A DNA stretch of 64,000 nucleotides from Citrus sinensis (lineage: Eukaryota; Streptophyta; Magnoliopsida; Sapindales; Rutaceae): positions 32,455,001 through 32,519,000 of the forward strand of contig NC_068564.1 in the NCBI RefSeq assembly GCF_022201045.2. The letters are read 5' to 3'. The position numbers and the translations under genes are program-made. The notes under the pieces are model-generated. The model was not told the origin of the DNA. It made no database searches and worked only from the letters and a program-made list of their open reading frames with translations. Shown in pieces: positions 36,152 through 46,590 of the stretch. The stretch's first letter is position 1; the number at the start of each line of letters is the position of its first letter.

Positions 36152-37414
36152 GCAGGACGTAGGAAAATGATGCAGATGAAAAATGGACCAAATAGAAGTG
36201 ATAGCTAGCTACTTTGTTCGTTGTGATAAGATTTATGTGACTTCATACAAATATTTTGGGACATCAGGTAGCTATTATTTCTAATTTGATTAATTGAAGT
36301 TTTACTTTTGTGTTTATCAAATAAGTGTAAAGTTATCTTTTTGCCACGTGTAAATGATGCTGGAGCCTAAGATGTCGGGGAAACGTGGCGGTGAATTTCA
36401 GTTGATGGAGCTAATTTGGAGGAGTCAATATCTGTCAACACATTTAAAGGTAAAGTTTAATTTCAAAACATTAAAAAGAGGCAAGTTTGGGATTGAGTTG
36501 TTACAAAAGTTATTAATATTAATTATTACTGTGTAAATGTTTGATAAACATATTAGCTGTTAAGTTAATTATGTAAATATGACAGCTCAAAATATTCCGA
36601 AATTGTTTTGCTCTTTATATTCATATCATCTTGCTAAAACTTTATTATCATTTAACAGTAATTAACGACGAGCACCATTGAACTTTATTATATCTAGACA
36701 CAATATGTATAAAGCTAGAGTGGTTGTGCGACTCAAGATCCAATTGAAGTCAAAGGTTTCATTTTATAAGATTCATTATGTCTCCTCATGAATCATGACC
36801 AAGTACATAATTCTTCTTTTTTAGTTACAATTTTTGTATTGTCATGATTACTAGAAAGAAAAGTGAAGAAAAATATATTAAGACTTGTTGAAATCTTAAG
36901 ATAATCATTTTTACTCTCGGCGATTATAAAAGTCAAATTTTGGGACTATTAATTTTGGGATTAAGCCAATTGAATTAGATTTTGAACACCCTGCTCATTT
37001 TCTTAAGCATATTTTGGGACTATTCTAAGTACGGAAACTGCTCCAAAGTCATCCTAATCACATAGGGCTGAGCCCAGCCGGTCAGTAGATGCGGAAACTA
37101 TATAGAGTGGTCAAAAAGCACCCATCAGCCAAAATTTCAACGTGTTAATAAACCATGCTTAGGGCTGTCACTTGTGTGACATGCATAAATCCGCATTTTC
37201 GCAGTTTCTTTTCACTAATTTCAGTCTTTGCCATCTGTTTCCCGCTCTTGCTCTTTGCCCCACAAGTGCTAGCCTAATCCTTGACTCTAACTCTTCCCCA
37301 TCATCTATCGTATCTCTTAAAATTTTCATTTTTCTTTTTCCAAATGGCAAATCGCTTCTTTCTTTTCGTCTCTATAAAAATCCAAAACTATAACAAAATT
37401 TTAAATATCGCACA
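36152..37414. other. Intergenic between C' and D'
   Basis: Shortened counterpart of 9,823-13,929. The junction where copy 1 has about 2.8 kb more lies near 36,930-36,960. It contains the D' promoter with TATAAAAA at 37,373-37,380. No gene is recognised. Confidence 0.65.
37373..37380 (+). promoter_or_regulatory. TATA box of XTH D'
   Basis: TATAAAAA, 42 bases before the ATG, as in gene D. Confidence 0.6.
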
Positions 37415-38586
37415 ATGGCTGCGGCTAAATCACTAGTAGTGCTGATAATGCTGTCTGCTTTATTATCTAACTCTTTTGTGTTAGTTTTACCAGCTAGTAA
37501 TTTTTATCAAGATTTTGACATCATATGGGGAATTGACAAGGTCAGGATTCGCAACGATGGAGAAGTCCTCAATCTTTACCTTGGCAAAGACACAGGCTCA
37601 GGTTTCCAGTCCAAGAATGAGTATCTATTTGGCAAAATTGACATGCAATTCAAGCTTGTCCCAGGCAACTCTGCTGGCACTGTCACATCTTACTATGTAA
37701 GGCGTAAGCTGCCAGTGATCTTGCACGAAAATGTTTTTCTCTTTAAGAGTAAGCTTATTTTTAATTCTGTGTTATAGTTGTCATCACAAGGATCAACATG
37801 GGATGAGATAGACTTTGAGTTCTTGGGAAATCTCAGTGGCGATCCTTATATTTTTCACACAAATGTAATCACACAAGGCAAAGGTGACAGAGAGCAGCAA
37901 TTTTATCCCTGGTTTGATCCCACTTCAGATTTTCACACATATTCCATTCTCTGGAATCCCAAAACCATCGTGTAAGAATTTCAATCCACTAATCATCTCT
38001 TGTTGAAAACAAGCAACAATTCAAGTCACTAATTAATCCTCTTCTTTTTTTTATTAGACGTGTCTCTTTTTTTTGGTTTAATACTTCATATATTCTTTGG
38101 GCTCTTTTGGGTTAAAAAGGCTCTCTAACATTTTTGTTTAAAAACGTTTTCAGATTCTATGTCGATGGCACACCGATTAGAGAGTTCAAGAACTTGGAGT
38201 CAATCAACATTCCTTACCCAAAAAACCAACCAATGAGAATACACTCGAGTCTCTGGAACGCTGATGACTGGGCAACAAGAGGCGGTCTTGTCAAAACAGA
38301 TTGGACAAAAGCTCCATTTACAGCTTCTTGTAGAAACTTTAATGCCAAAACTTGCATTCGTTACCCAGCAGGTCCAATCATTTCTGCGCCTTGCCCTTCG
38401 AATTCTTCATCCTCTGCATGGATGAAGATCGATGAGCTTGATGAAACAAGCAGAGAGAAACTCAAGTGGGTGCAGAAGAATTACATGATTTATAATTATT
38501 GTACAGACACAAAGCGCTTCCCAAAAGGGCTTCCTCTTGAGTGTGCTGTGGCCACGAGTGCTTACGTAGATTCCGCGCGAGTATAA
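37415..38586 (+). CDS. Xyloglucan endotransglucosylase/hydrolase (XTH), gene D'
   Basis: Exons are 37415-37696, 37778-37971 and 38154-38586 (302 codons plus stop). Exons 1 and 2 and intron 1 appear identical to gene D. The few amino-acid differences are near the C terminus (KGLPLEC versus KGPPPEC, then two more). Catalytic motif [11 protein letters not shown] intact. An LTR retrotransposon is inserted 245 bases after the stop codon, on the same strand. Confidence 0.93.
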
Positions 38587-38830
38587 ACATATATATAATG
38601 ACAATACTTTATATCATAAATTTGCTATAGTTATACATTACTGCGATGTTTACTTATGTTTACTTTCTTGATTGGAGAATCGAAATTATTAATAGCATTT
38701 ACTTTACAAAATAAGCATCAAAATGAAAGACTAAAATAAGCATGAAAATGCGAGACTAATTCTCAACGATCGATTTTTGGGAATAAAAAATCTGTTCCCA
38801 TTGAAATTTTAACATTCTGAAAATACCTTC

Positions 38831-39493
38831 TGTTAAGCAAATAAAAGCACCAGGTCGGCCATGCTACTATTTCCACCCCGGCATGAATCACCTCAGCCAA
38901 ATGGTACGAGCAGAACAGGGGGTAACATGAGCTGATCAGAGACGAATACCGACCAGAGTTGTATACCGAGCCGGTACCCGTCCCCCAAAAAGCGGAAATA
39001 CGATCCCACAGAATCGCGGTAGTTGCGCTTTTCCCAGAACCGTTGTGGGAGATGCGAGATCCCACGTTTGCCCACAATGTAGCAGTTAAAATCCCATAAG
39101 GGGCTGCCACTACCCGAAAAAGGTGAGATGAATGGCAAACGGAAACGTGGGGACAACGGCTATAAAAGAAGAAGAAATCGGTGAAGAAAGGGGAAAAAAA
39201 GAGAGAGAGGGAAAACGCTGCCAAATTGCAACTAGGCCATTTCCTTACAAATTTTTAATAAGCTCCTGGAATCCAAATTACACTGTTTTCCTGTAAACAC
39301 CTTGTGCTAACTTAGGCATCGGAGGGTTTACGCCGGTAAAACCACCGGCGTCTCTGATCCATTTTTAGTGAGTGCAGGTCTATTGAGAGAAAGAAGGACG
39401 ATTCCAATCCTAGTGAACAAGCAACAGTAGATAACACAAACGTTGGTGAAAGAATCTGGTCGGTCAAGAGGCGAGCAGATTTCAGCATCAACA
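38831..39493 (+). repeat. 5' LTR
   Basis: 663 bases, TG...CA. It contains TATAAAAG at 39,161-39,168, the likely promoter of the element. It differs from the 3' LTR by about 12 substitutions and one A-run length change, counted by eye. Confidence 0.95.
39161..39168 (+). promoter_or_regulatory. LTR TATA box
   Basis: TATAAAAG in the LTR, also present in the 3' LTR near 46,921-46,928, where it could drive transcription outward toward pseudogene E'. Confidence 0.6.
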
Positions 39494-39495
39494 TT

Positions 39496-39515
39496 TTGGC
39501 ACCGTCTGTGGGGAG
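39496..39515 (+). promoter_or_regulatory. Primer binding site
   Basis: TTGGCACCGTCTGTGGGGA lies two bases after the 5' LTR. It resembles the complement of the tRNA-Asp 3' end (TGGCGCCGTTGCCGGGG), with mismatches, as in many plant Ty3/gypsy elements. Confidence 0.6.
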
Positions 39516-39573
39516 CTGGATAAAAAGCTACCACCGAATTAGTAGTTACCGGAAAAACAGCGAACAGTTAGGC

Positions 39574-39987
39574 ATGGATGTGACAAGGAAGGACGCTTTG
39601 AGGGAGGATAACGAAGCTGGGGAGACAGTCACTCTCCGGGAAATTGCAAATGAAGCCCGAGAGAAGATGATGCAAGATAGACTGGAGCGGATGGAGAAAC
39701 AAATGGAGACTCTCGCAACCATATTGTTCGAGCTGAGGGATGAGCGGAGAAGGGATTGTGAAACCCCCGTGGGAAGAGATGAAGTTGGAGTAGAACCCAG
39801 CCTTCGGAGGCGTAGAGTCGAGGAAATCCCTCCGCCCGCAGACCAACCTAATGGGGTGCATCCCCACAGAAGTACTGGTCGGGTCCCGGGAGAACGCGTG
39901 GATGAAGGGAGGGACCAACCTCGCCCCGGACAGGTCCTGGAAGTCAATGGCCGAGGTGCCAGTGTTGACGAAGGAGAGCTCAGATAG
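39574..39987 (+). pseudogene. Retrotransposon gag, N-terminal fragment
   Basis: From ATG 39,574 a charged, probably coiled-coil N terminus (REIANEAREKMMQDRLERM) is encoded. The frame stops with TAG at 39,985; further in-frame stops follow near 40,081 and 40,128, and the main gag frame resumes at 40,131 in a different phase. The gag start is therefore broken by both stops and a frameshift. Confidence 0.75.
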
Positions 39988-40130
39988 CGGTTACACAATG
40001 CCGAGCTGGAACGAGACCATATAGCTGCACGTGATCCTGACCGTGCCTTAGAATTGGAGGGGGAGGTGCGCAGATTGGCGTAGGTGATAGAGGAGATACA
40101 GGGCAAGAGAAAGCCTCGACCTGGAGGATA

Positions 40131-42233
40131 ATGCTAGATGAAGAATCTCTGTTATCAACTGAGATCATGAGTACCATAATCCCAAGAGATTTCCGCTTCC
40201 CTGACCTCAAATACTCTGGGCGAAATGACCCGCTGGTGCACATTGAGCGTTTCAACGACATGACGGGTGTGCAGGGGCTGACATCAGCTCAGAGGTGCAG
40301 GGTGTTCCCGTTGACATTAGAGGGACGAGCCCGAGAATGGTACCGCAAGCTGCCCCGAGGAAGTATAAAAGGGTATGAGCAGATGTGCCAGGAGTTGGCC
40401 GAGCAGTTCCGAGGGGCAATGGCCCCAGAGGACGATATGATGGAACTGATGGGGATGAAACAGGAGGAGCATGAATCCCTTCGAGATTTTGTAAAAAGAT
40501 ATCACCGAGCCGTGCTGGATCTGGGAGCTTTTAATCACCCGCAGGCGTTGAGGGGATTAAAAGAAGGTGTAAGAATCGGTCGGCTATGGTATAACTTAAG
40601 AAGCCCCCTTGTACAGAATTACTCTTCGGGGTATGAGCAGGCGAGGCGAGATATAGAAATCGAAGAGGAGAAATCGGCAAGAATAAAAAGTGAACAGCTG
40701 GACGAGCTGAGGCGAAAGGAACGGAGAGTCCCGACAGGGAGCGGGTCGGGAAAACGAGCTGGAGAATCTTCAGTGATGGGCGGAATATCGGCTCGGTCCC
40801 GCCCTTACCCCATGGCTCTGAGATCACAGCAGTTCCAGCACAACCGGGCTCAACCTCCGCGTCCCCCATTCCCGGATCGGCAAAGAGAATTCCGGCAGAT
40901 GGCTGCCCACCCCTATCACAACACTCCCAGAGCATCACATGCAACTAATTCCATGGCTAGTCGACCAGATCAGTTAGCGACTGTGTCAGCCCGAGGTGAC
41001 ATTCATGATAACCGAGCAGTTCAGCTGATAGACCAGAGCTTGGCGTATAGACAGTACACTCCGTTAAAGATCTCCATGGAGGAATTGTATGAGAGGATCG
41101 AGGGACGAAGCTTGCTGTACCCTCCAGCCCCAATAACAAAACCGACTCACCGACGGGATAAGAGCAGATTCTGCAAGTTCCACGACACTCACGGTCACAC
41201 TATCAGCCAATGTCGGGACCTGAAGATTCAGGTGGAGGATTTGGTGAGGAACCGATACTTAGACGAGTATGTAGATGGAATGTCCCTTGTCATGGAATCA
41301 CAATATACACGGGATGAAGGGGTTGAGAGGGATTTGGAATGTGAACAGCCGACCATCCGTGTAATAGCAGGAGGGCCAACATTGGCCGGGGATTCGAACA
41401 GGGCACGGAAGAACTATGGGAGATATGCCCTGACTAGCAAAGAAGTGCTTTTCAATTTGCCGGCAACCAAGAAGGCAAAAGTGCGGCAAGTTCCCATTAT
41501 GTGGACAGATGACGATGAAGAGGGTATCTTATATCCGCATGAGGATGCATTGGTGATCAAGGCAATGGTGGCCGGTACAGAATTGCGACGAATAATAGTA
41601 GACACAGGCAGCTCGGTTGACATCCTGTTTAAGTTGGCTCTAGATGATATGGGGATCGCAGACTTGAAATTTGAGCGGACAAATACATCCTTAAAGGGAT
41701 TTGGAGGGGGACGGTTAACTCTCATGGGGATCATCGAACTCCCAATTACTATAGGGACAAAACCATTTGAAAGAACAATGATGCTGGATTTTGTCGTGGT
41801 AGAGGAAAGAAGCCCTTACCAGATGATACTGGGGAGACCATTCATGAGGATAAGCCAATGCGTTGTATCCACGCATTACTTGGCACTGAAATACAGAGTA
41901 AATGGGGTGGTTGGCGTAGTAAAAGGTGACCAGAGGATGGCAAGGAGTTGTTATGCTACAGCGGCCAAGGAGACACTGCAGGTTACCTCTCTAGATAATC
42001 GAGGAGACTCTAAAAAGGGCCGCCAAGAGCCTGTTGAGAAACTGGAGGAAGTTGCGGTAAGCAAAAGCAACCCGAGCAGAGTAGTGAAGATCGGGTCAGG
42101 ATTGGTTGGGGCAATAAAAGGCGAACTGATAAATTGCCTACAGTCTCATGCGGATATATTCGCCTGGTCTCATGAAGATATGCCCGGAATTGATCGCGGG
42201 GTAGCTTGCCACAAGTTGGCAATCAAAAAATGA
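40131..42233 (+). CDS. Retrotransposon gag-protease, truncated before reverse transcriptase
   Basis: An open frame of 700 codons. Residues about 40-170 match the retrotransposon gag capsid pattern (FPLTLEGRAREWYRKLP, then the LRDFVKRYHRAVLDL region). A zinc-knuckle-like CKFHDTHGHTISQC is near residue 348. An aspartic protease with active site DTGSS is near residue 491, followed by MILGRPF. The last 45 residues (DIFAWSHEDMPGIDRGVACHKL) are the usual lead-in to reverse transcriptase, but the frame ends at once. What follows is integrase C terminus, so about the whole RT, RNase H and integrase core have been deleted at about 42,221-42,240. It could still supply a Gag-like protein, but the broken start makes this doubtful. 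Confidence 0.9.
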   Translation: MLDEESLLSTEIMSTIIPRDFRFPDLKYSGRNDPLVHIERFNDMTGVQGLTSAQRCRVFPLTLEGRAREWYRKLPRGSIKGYEQMCQELAEQFRGAMAPEDDMMELMGMKQEEHESLRDFVKRYHRAVLDLGAFNHPQALRGLKEGVRIGRLWYNLRSPLVQNYSSGYEQARRDIEIEEEKSARIKSEQLDELRRKERRVPTGSGSGKRAGESSVMGGISARSRPYPMALRSQQFQHNRAQPPRPPFPDRQREFRQMAAHPYHNTPRASHATNSMASRPDQLATVSARGDIHDNRAVQLIDQSLAYRQYTPLKISMEELYERIEGRSLLYPPAPITKPTHRRDKSRFCKFHDTHGHTISQCRDLKIQVEDLVRNRYLDEYVDGMSLVMESQYTRDEGVERDLECEQPTIRVIAGGPTLAGDSNRARKNYGRYALTSKEVLFNLPATKKAKVRQVPIMWTDDDEEGILYPHEDALVIKAMVAGTELRRIIVDTGSSVDILFKLALDDMGIADLKFERTNTSLKGFGGGRLTLMGIIELPITIGTKPFERTMMLDFVVVEERSPYQMILGRPFMRISQCVVSTHYLALKYRVNGVVGVVKGDQRMARSCYATAAKETLQVTSLDNRGDSKKGRQEPVEKLEEVAVSKSNPSRVVKIGSGLVGAIKGELINCLQSHADIFAWSHEDMPGIDRGVACHKLAIKK

Positions 42234-42235
42234 GC

Positions 42236-42722
42236 TTGGGTTGACGAGCTACCAGGGGTATTGTGGGCTTACCGGACAACTCACAAAACTGCTACAGGGG
42301 AAACCCCGTTCGCTTTATCTTTTGGTCATGAGGCAGTAGTCCCAGCAGAGATTGGAGTGGGGACACATCGAACGGAATATTTCGCTGAGGAAGAAAATGA
42401 CGAGCAGATCTGCTTAAGCCTGGACCTACTTGAGGAGAAAATGGAAGGGGCCTCACAGAAAGTGGCCCAGTGTCAGCAAAGGGTCACGCGTTATTACAAC
42501 AAGAATGTACGCGTGAGGCAGTTCCGAGCAGGAGATTGGGTACTTAGGAAGGTGAATCAAAATACTAGGGATCCCAACCATGGTGCTCTTGGCCCAAAAT
42601 GGAAAGGCCCGTATAGAGTAATACGAGCCACGGGACCAGGAGTTTATGAGTTAGCATACCCAGATGGGCGAGACGTGAAGAGGTCGTGGAACGCCGAGCA
42701 CTTAAAGAAGTATTTCCAGTAA
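42236..42722 (+). pseudogene. Integrase C-terminal fragment
   Basis: It encodes the end of a Ty3/gypsy integrase: LWAYRTTHKTATGETPFAL, then VRQFRAGDWVLRKV and LGPKWKGPYRV, ending in SWNAEHLKKYF. The HHCC and DDE catalytic parts are missing. It follows the deletion joint directly and is out of continuity with the gag-protease frame (in-frame TGA at the joint). Confidence 0.88.
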
Positions 42723-42877
42723 GCAAAATACTCTACTAAATCTTCAATTTGATAAGTTATATTTGTCAAATGCATGGTGGCTTGGTGCACATGCATATAT
42801 TTTGTATTTTTGTAACGCATTCAAATTTCAATAAAGATGAATTCAGTATGGAATCCCCCGGCTAATAAGCCCAAAAA

Positions 42878-43700
42878 AATCTTACTAAGACAAGTAAGTG
42901 CCTACTTCTGCTCGGTCAACGAAAGACCAGTAGTTAAATTTACCAAGATTCTACTAAGGCAAGTAAGTGCCTACTTCTGCTCGGTCAACGAAAGACCAGC
43001 AGCTAAATCTACGAAGATTCTACTAAGGCAAGTAAGTGTCTACTTCTGCTCGGTTAACCAAAGACCAGCAGCTAAATTTACGAAGATTCTACTAAGGCAA
43101 GTAAGTGCCTACTTCTGCTCGGTCAACGAAAGACCAGCAGCTAAATTTACCAAGATTCTACTAAGGCAAGTAAGTATCTACTTCTGCTCGGTCAACGAAA
43201 TACCAGCAGCTAAATCTACGAAGATTCTACTAAGGCAAGTAAGTGCCTACTTCTGCTCGGTCAACGAAAGACCAGCAGCTAAATCTACGAAGATTCTACT
43301 AAGGCAAGTAAGTGCCTACTTCTGCTCGGTCAACGCAAGATCAGCAGCTAATTCTACAAAAAATCTTACTAAGGCAAGTAAGTGCCTACTTCTGCTCGGT
43401 CAACGAAAGACCAGCAGCTAATTCTACAAAAAATCTTACTAAGGCAAGTAAGTGCCTACTTCTGCTCGGTCAACGAAAGATCAGCAACTAAATTTACGAA
43501 GATTCTACCAAGGCAAGTAAGTGCCTACTTCTGCTCGGTCAACGAAAGACCAGCAGCTAATTCTACAAAAAATCCTATTAAGGCAAGTAAGTGCCTAGTT
43601 CGGCTCGGTCAATGAAGACAAGCAACCAGTTTTATGGAAATTTTACTAAGGCAAGTAAATGTCTACTCCTGCTCAGTTCGCTAAGGAACCAGCAGGCAAA
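42878..43700 (+). repeat. 69-base tandem repeat array in the retrotransposon
   Basis: About 12 units with a 69-base period, each containing CTACTAAGGCAAGTAAGTGC and TCTGCTCGGTCAACGAAAGA. Since 69 is divisible by three, the array reads as an open frame of 23-residue units (ILLRQVSAYFCSVNERPAAK) over most of its length. Units at both ends are more divergent. A transcript or a structural role is more likely than a protein, but neither is shown. Confidence 0.92.
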
Positions 43701-43844
43701 ATCAGATAAGTTATCCAATTGTTTTTCAGAAACAATCTATTAGCAAAAACCGAACAAGAAAGCAAATAAAGAGCATCTAAAAATTTATAAATGTTCAATT
43801 GTTTACAAAACAAATGCAAATCTAGAGTTTATACAAAAATAGGC

Positions 43845-44993
43845 TCAAAGCTTGGCAGAGTCAACGGCTCCAGCAGCTGAAGGATCAGCGAGCTCGGAAA
43901 GCAAGGGATCAGCAACATCAGGAGGTGGGAGATCAGCAATGCCGGGAGGAGGAGGCATGGACCCTTGACCCACTTCGAAAGGACGTCCCCCAGCTTCCCC
44001 CTCTTGCACCTCATCCAAAGGAGCCTCCACCTGATCCTGCTCACCCTGCTCATTGTCCGCCTGGCCGACCTCTGCCATATACCGCTGCACTCCAGCCTCC
44101 AACTTGCTCATGTCCAGCTCGGGATATTCTCCCTGAAGCACAGACATGATACACTTATAGGAGAAAGCAACCCCCGAGTCATACTCGGCATCCAACCGAT
44201 CGTCCACATCAGCGGATTTGCCTTTCTCCTCAGCCAGCTGCTCATTCAGGGATTTGATTTCTCCCTCAAGGGCGGTCCTCAAAGTATCTCTTTCACTTTG
44301 AGTTACCTGAAGGTCCGACTTCAGGCCATCCAACTCACCCTCAAACCTGGAGGCAGTAGACTCAGCAACTGCAACTTTCTCCTCCAGCTCTGTAATCTGC
44401 TTGTTCAGCTCGGCTAGTTTCTCCTTGGAGCGGTCAGCAGATTCAGCTTTCTTTTTCAACTCCTGATTGTCAGCTTGAAGCTTCTTCTCATGACGCGCGG
44501 ACCCGGTCTTGTAGCACGAGACCATTGTGGACAACCTGAAGGAGACTCTTTGAATAAAAGCAGCTAACTCGGAGAGACTCATGCTCTCGATGTCCTTCAC
44601 CATCTTGGGCCCAACCGATTTTTTATAATCCTTCTGATATGGGCTCAGGTAGTCACCTTGATCCCGAGATAGAAGAGGAGAAGATCGGTCCTCAGATTGC
44701 AAGCTGACCTCAGGACTCTTGTCGTAGGTTTTCTCCCCACCACTCTTACGAGGTGGAGGAGGGGGCAGAGCAGGAACAGGCGCCTTGGAAAGACAGACGC
44801 TGGGTTTCTTTGGAGGAGGGGGAAGGTTGTTGGAGCTACTCGGAGCCCGACCACGCTTCCTGCTCATCGCGCTAAGGATTTTGTTATCCATTCCAGCGGC
44901 TATGTCTACTAGGCCCGAACCGACCAGGTTTGTTGGCGACAGGAGGTCTTGGCAGGTAGACGCGTTCAACAGAGCAGTTTCCACCTGAAGCAA
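43845..44993 (-). CDS. Antisense ORF of the retrotransposon, coiled-coil protein
   Basis: A 382-codon frame antisense to gag-pol. It has a basic, proline-rich N-terminal third (RKRGRAP, PPPPKKP), a long central heptad-rich coiled coil (KLAELNKQITELEEKVAVAE and following), and an acidic, Pro-rich C terminus. A 3' splice site (TTTGCTTCAG) sits just before the second codon region near 44,987, so it may be the last exon of the antisense gene starting at 45,982. Accessory antisense frames of this kind are known in plant Tat-lineage elements; the function is unknown. Confidence 0.65.
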   Translation of the reverse strand: MLQVETALLNASTCQDLLSPTNLVGSGLVDIAAGMDNKILSAMSRKRGRAPSSSNNLPPPPKKPSVCLSKAPVPALPPPPPRKSGGEKTYDKSPEVSLQSEDRSSPLLSRDQGDYLSPYQKDYKKSVGPKMVKDIESMSLSELAAFIQRVSFRLSTMVSCYKTGSARHEKKLQADNQELKKKAESADRSKEKLAELNKQITELEEKVAVAESTASRFEGELDGLKSDLQVTQSERDTLRTALEGEIKSLNEQLAEEKGKSADVDDRLDAEYDSGVAFSYKCIMSVLQGEYPELDMSKLEAGVQRYMAEVGQADNEQGEQDQVEAPLDEVQEGEAGGRPFEVGQGSMPPPPGIADLPPPDVADPLLSELADPSAAGAVDSAKL

Positions 44994-45049
44994 AGGTCAA
45001 TCTTTAAGCCCCCCGATCAAACCCCACGACTCTGAAATAGCAAAAGAGG

Positions 45050-45982
45050 TTAAAGAACTCGATAAGTGACAGTTTGAGAAGGAATATAGGCAAAAAATGA
45101 ACGACCTGGGGTGACAAACTGCGTTGGAAGGTAAATATCACCACCCAACGAACGGAGTGCTGAACACCACTTTCCCCCAACAAAGAAGAATTTATTCTTC
45201 CAATTTTTGCACGAGGAGGGGAAACCAGTGATTGGCTTTCTCTTTGCGGAACTGGACATGAAGTAATACCAGCCCGCCTCCCTTGGGCTGCTCCGCAGCT
45301 GATACAGATGTTTCACTTCAACAAGGGAAGGCTCCTCCGACCCGCACCTCTACCACAACACAAACATTGCCGAGAGAACCCTCCACCCGTTCGGGTGTAG
45401 CTGATCTGGGGCCAGGTGCATACCCCCCAATATTTTGGAAAAATAACGCTGAAGGGGCAGCCGAGCTCCTAGTTTGAAACTCTCTAGGTGCATTGTCACA
45501 TACCCCCGTGGAGGCCGACTAGGAACGTCACCCTTCCCAGGAACTACAAGAAGAACCTCCTCAGGAATGTCGTAGAGGTTCCTAAGCTTGAATAAGTCAG
45601 TTTGGGTGGTGGCACAGGCTATGTAATCAATAGGGTAGAAATCAGCCTCCACCCTATGGCCAATATTCCTTTTCTTAGCAAGACCGCTCGGTCCGGAACT
45701 GCTCCCCTCACCATCGCCAACTCCTTCACGGATCCCAACCCCACCAAAGCTGTGGTTCTCACCAGATCCCGACGCAAGTCCACCTCTATTCCCTACAAGC
45801 TCTAGTTCGGGAAAGGAAGAGACAACCAAGGGGCGTGGGTACTCAAGGGTATCCCTGCCATGGGAAGGACCTACATTACTGGAGGGACCTAAGAAATAGG
45901 TGGGTATTGACACGTTGAGGCCTGAATCCCCTGATTCTTCATCATCCTCATCAACAATTAACTTTCTTTTTCGGTTTGACAT
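45050..45982 (-). pseudogene. Antisense ORF, gypsy-type 'putative transposase' domain, interrupted
   Basis: One continuous frame from ATG 45,982 that is interrupted by a single TAG at 45,350-45,352 and continues to 45,050. The N terminus is basic then acidic (RKRKLIVDEDDEESGD). Residues about 130-210 contain LPLQRYFSKILGGMHLAPDQ, then LHPNGWRVLSAMFVLW. After the stop come GWYYFMSSSAKRKPI and WKNKFFFVGG. This layout resembles the Pfam family of putative gypsy-type transposon proteins (Transposase_28), named from memory. It may splice to the 43,845-44,993 frame. Confidence 0.6.
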
Positions 45983-46574
45983 ATCAGAACCTCAAAAGAA
46001 AACAAAGAAAACTCGAGTATATGGACACAAAAAGGGCAACACAGAACCCAATCAACAATAACCAGAGGAGAAGTTAAAGGCAATACCTGGATTGAACTGG
46101 CACTGATAGCGCGACCGTGATAGAGAAAAAATTCAGCGAGTGGATACTCCAGACACGAGAAGTGTAAGCAAAGTTCAGAGAGGGAGTTAGTTAACGATGA
46201 AGAGATGAATAACAAAGCGATGCAGATATAAGTCTAGGGATTTGAAACGAAAAAGGGGAAATGAAAGCATTTAAGTGATAGAGACGCCAGCTCACTCACC
46301 GTACATTAAGGACAGATAGCCCGTCGTTTCAAATTTCAAATACGAAGAGTCAGGAGATGCCACGTCACCAATCGTTATAAGAGGCCAGGCTAGATGCAAG
46401 CCCAGATACGCAATGGACATACTCATTTAGGCCCATGCTCAGGTCAAAATCTCCCCTGAAGAAAAATGATACCTCAGGTCCATCCCGGTAGACGAAAGAT
46501 CAGAGGAGAAGCCCCTGGATTGGTAAGATTTGACTATCAGTTTCTACTCTTGACTCATTTCACTCACAAGACCA

Positions 46575-46590
46575 AAAACTGGGGGACTGG
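46575..46590 (+). promoter_or_regulatory. Polypurine-like tract
   Basis: AAACTGGGGGACTGG immediately precedes the 3' LTR, in the position of the plus-strand primer. Confidence 0.55.

Noticed and set aside
38763..39224. 153-codon minus-strand frame, with a similar one at 46,745-46,993
   Set aside because: It is antisense to the LTR and appears in both LTRs only because they are duplicates.
39546..40106. 186-codon minus-strand frame
   Set aside because: Antisense shadow of gag; composition fits a mirror of the coding strand and no domain is seen.
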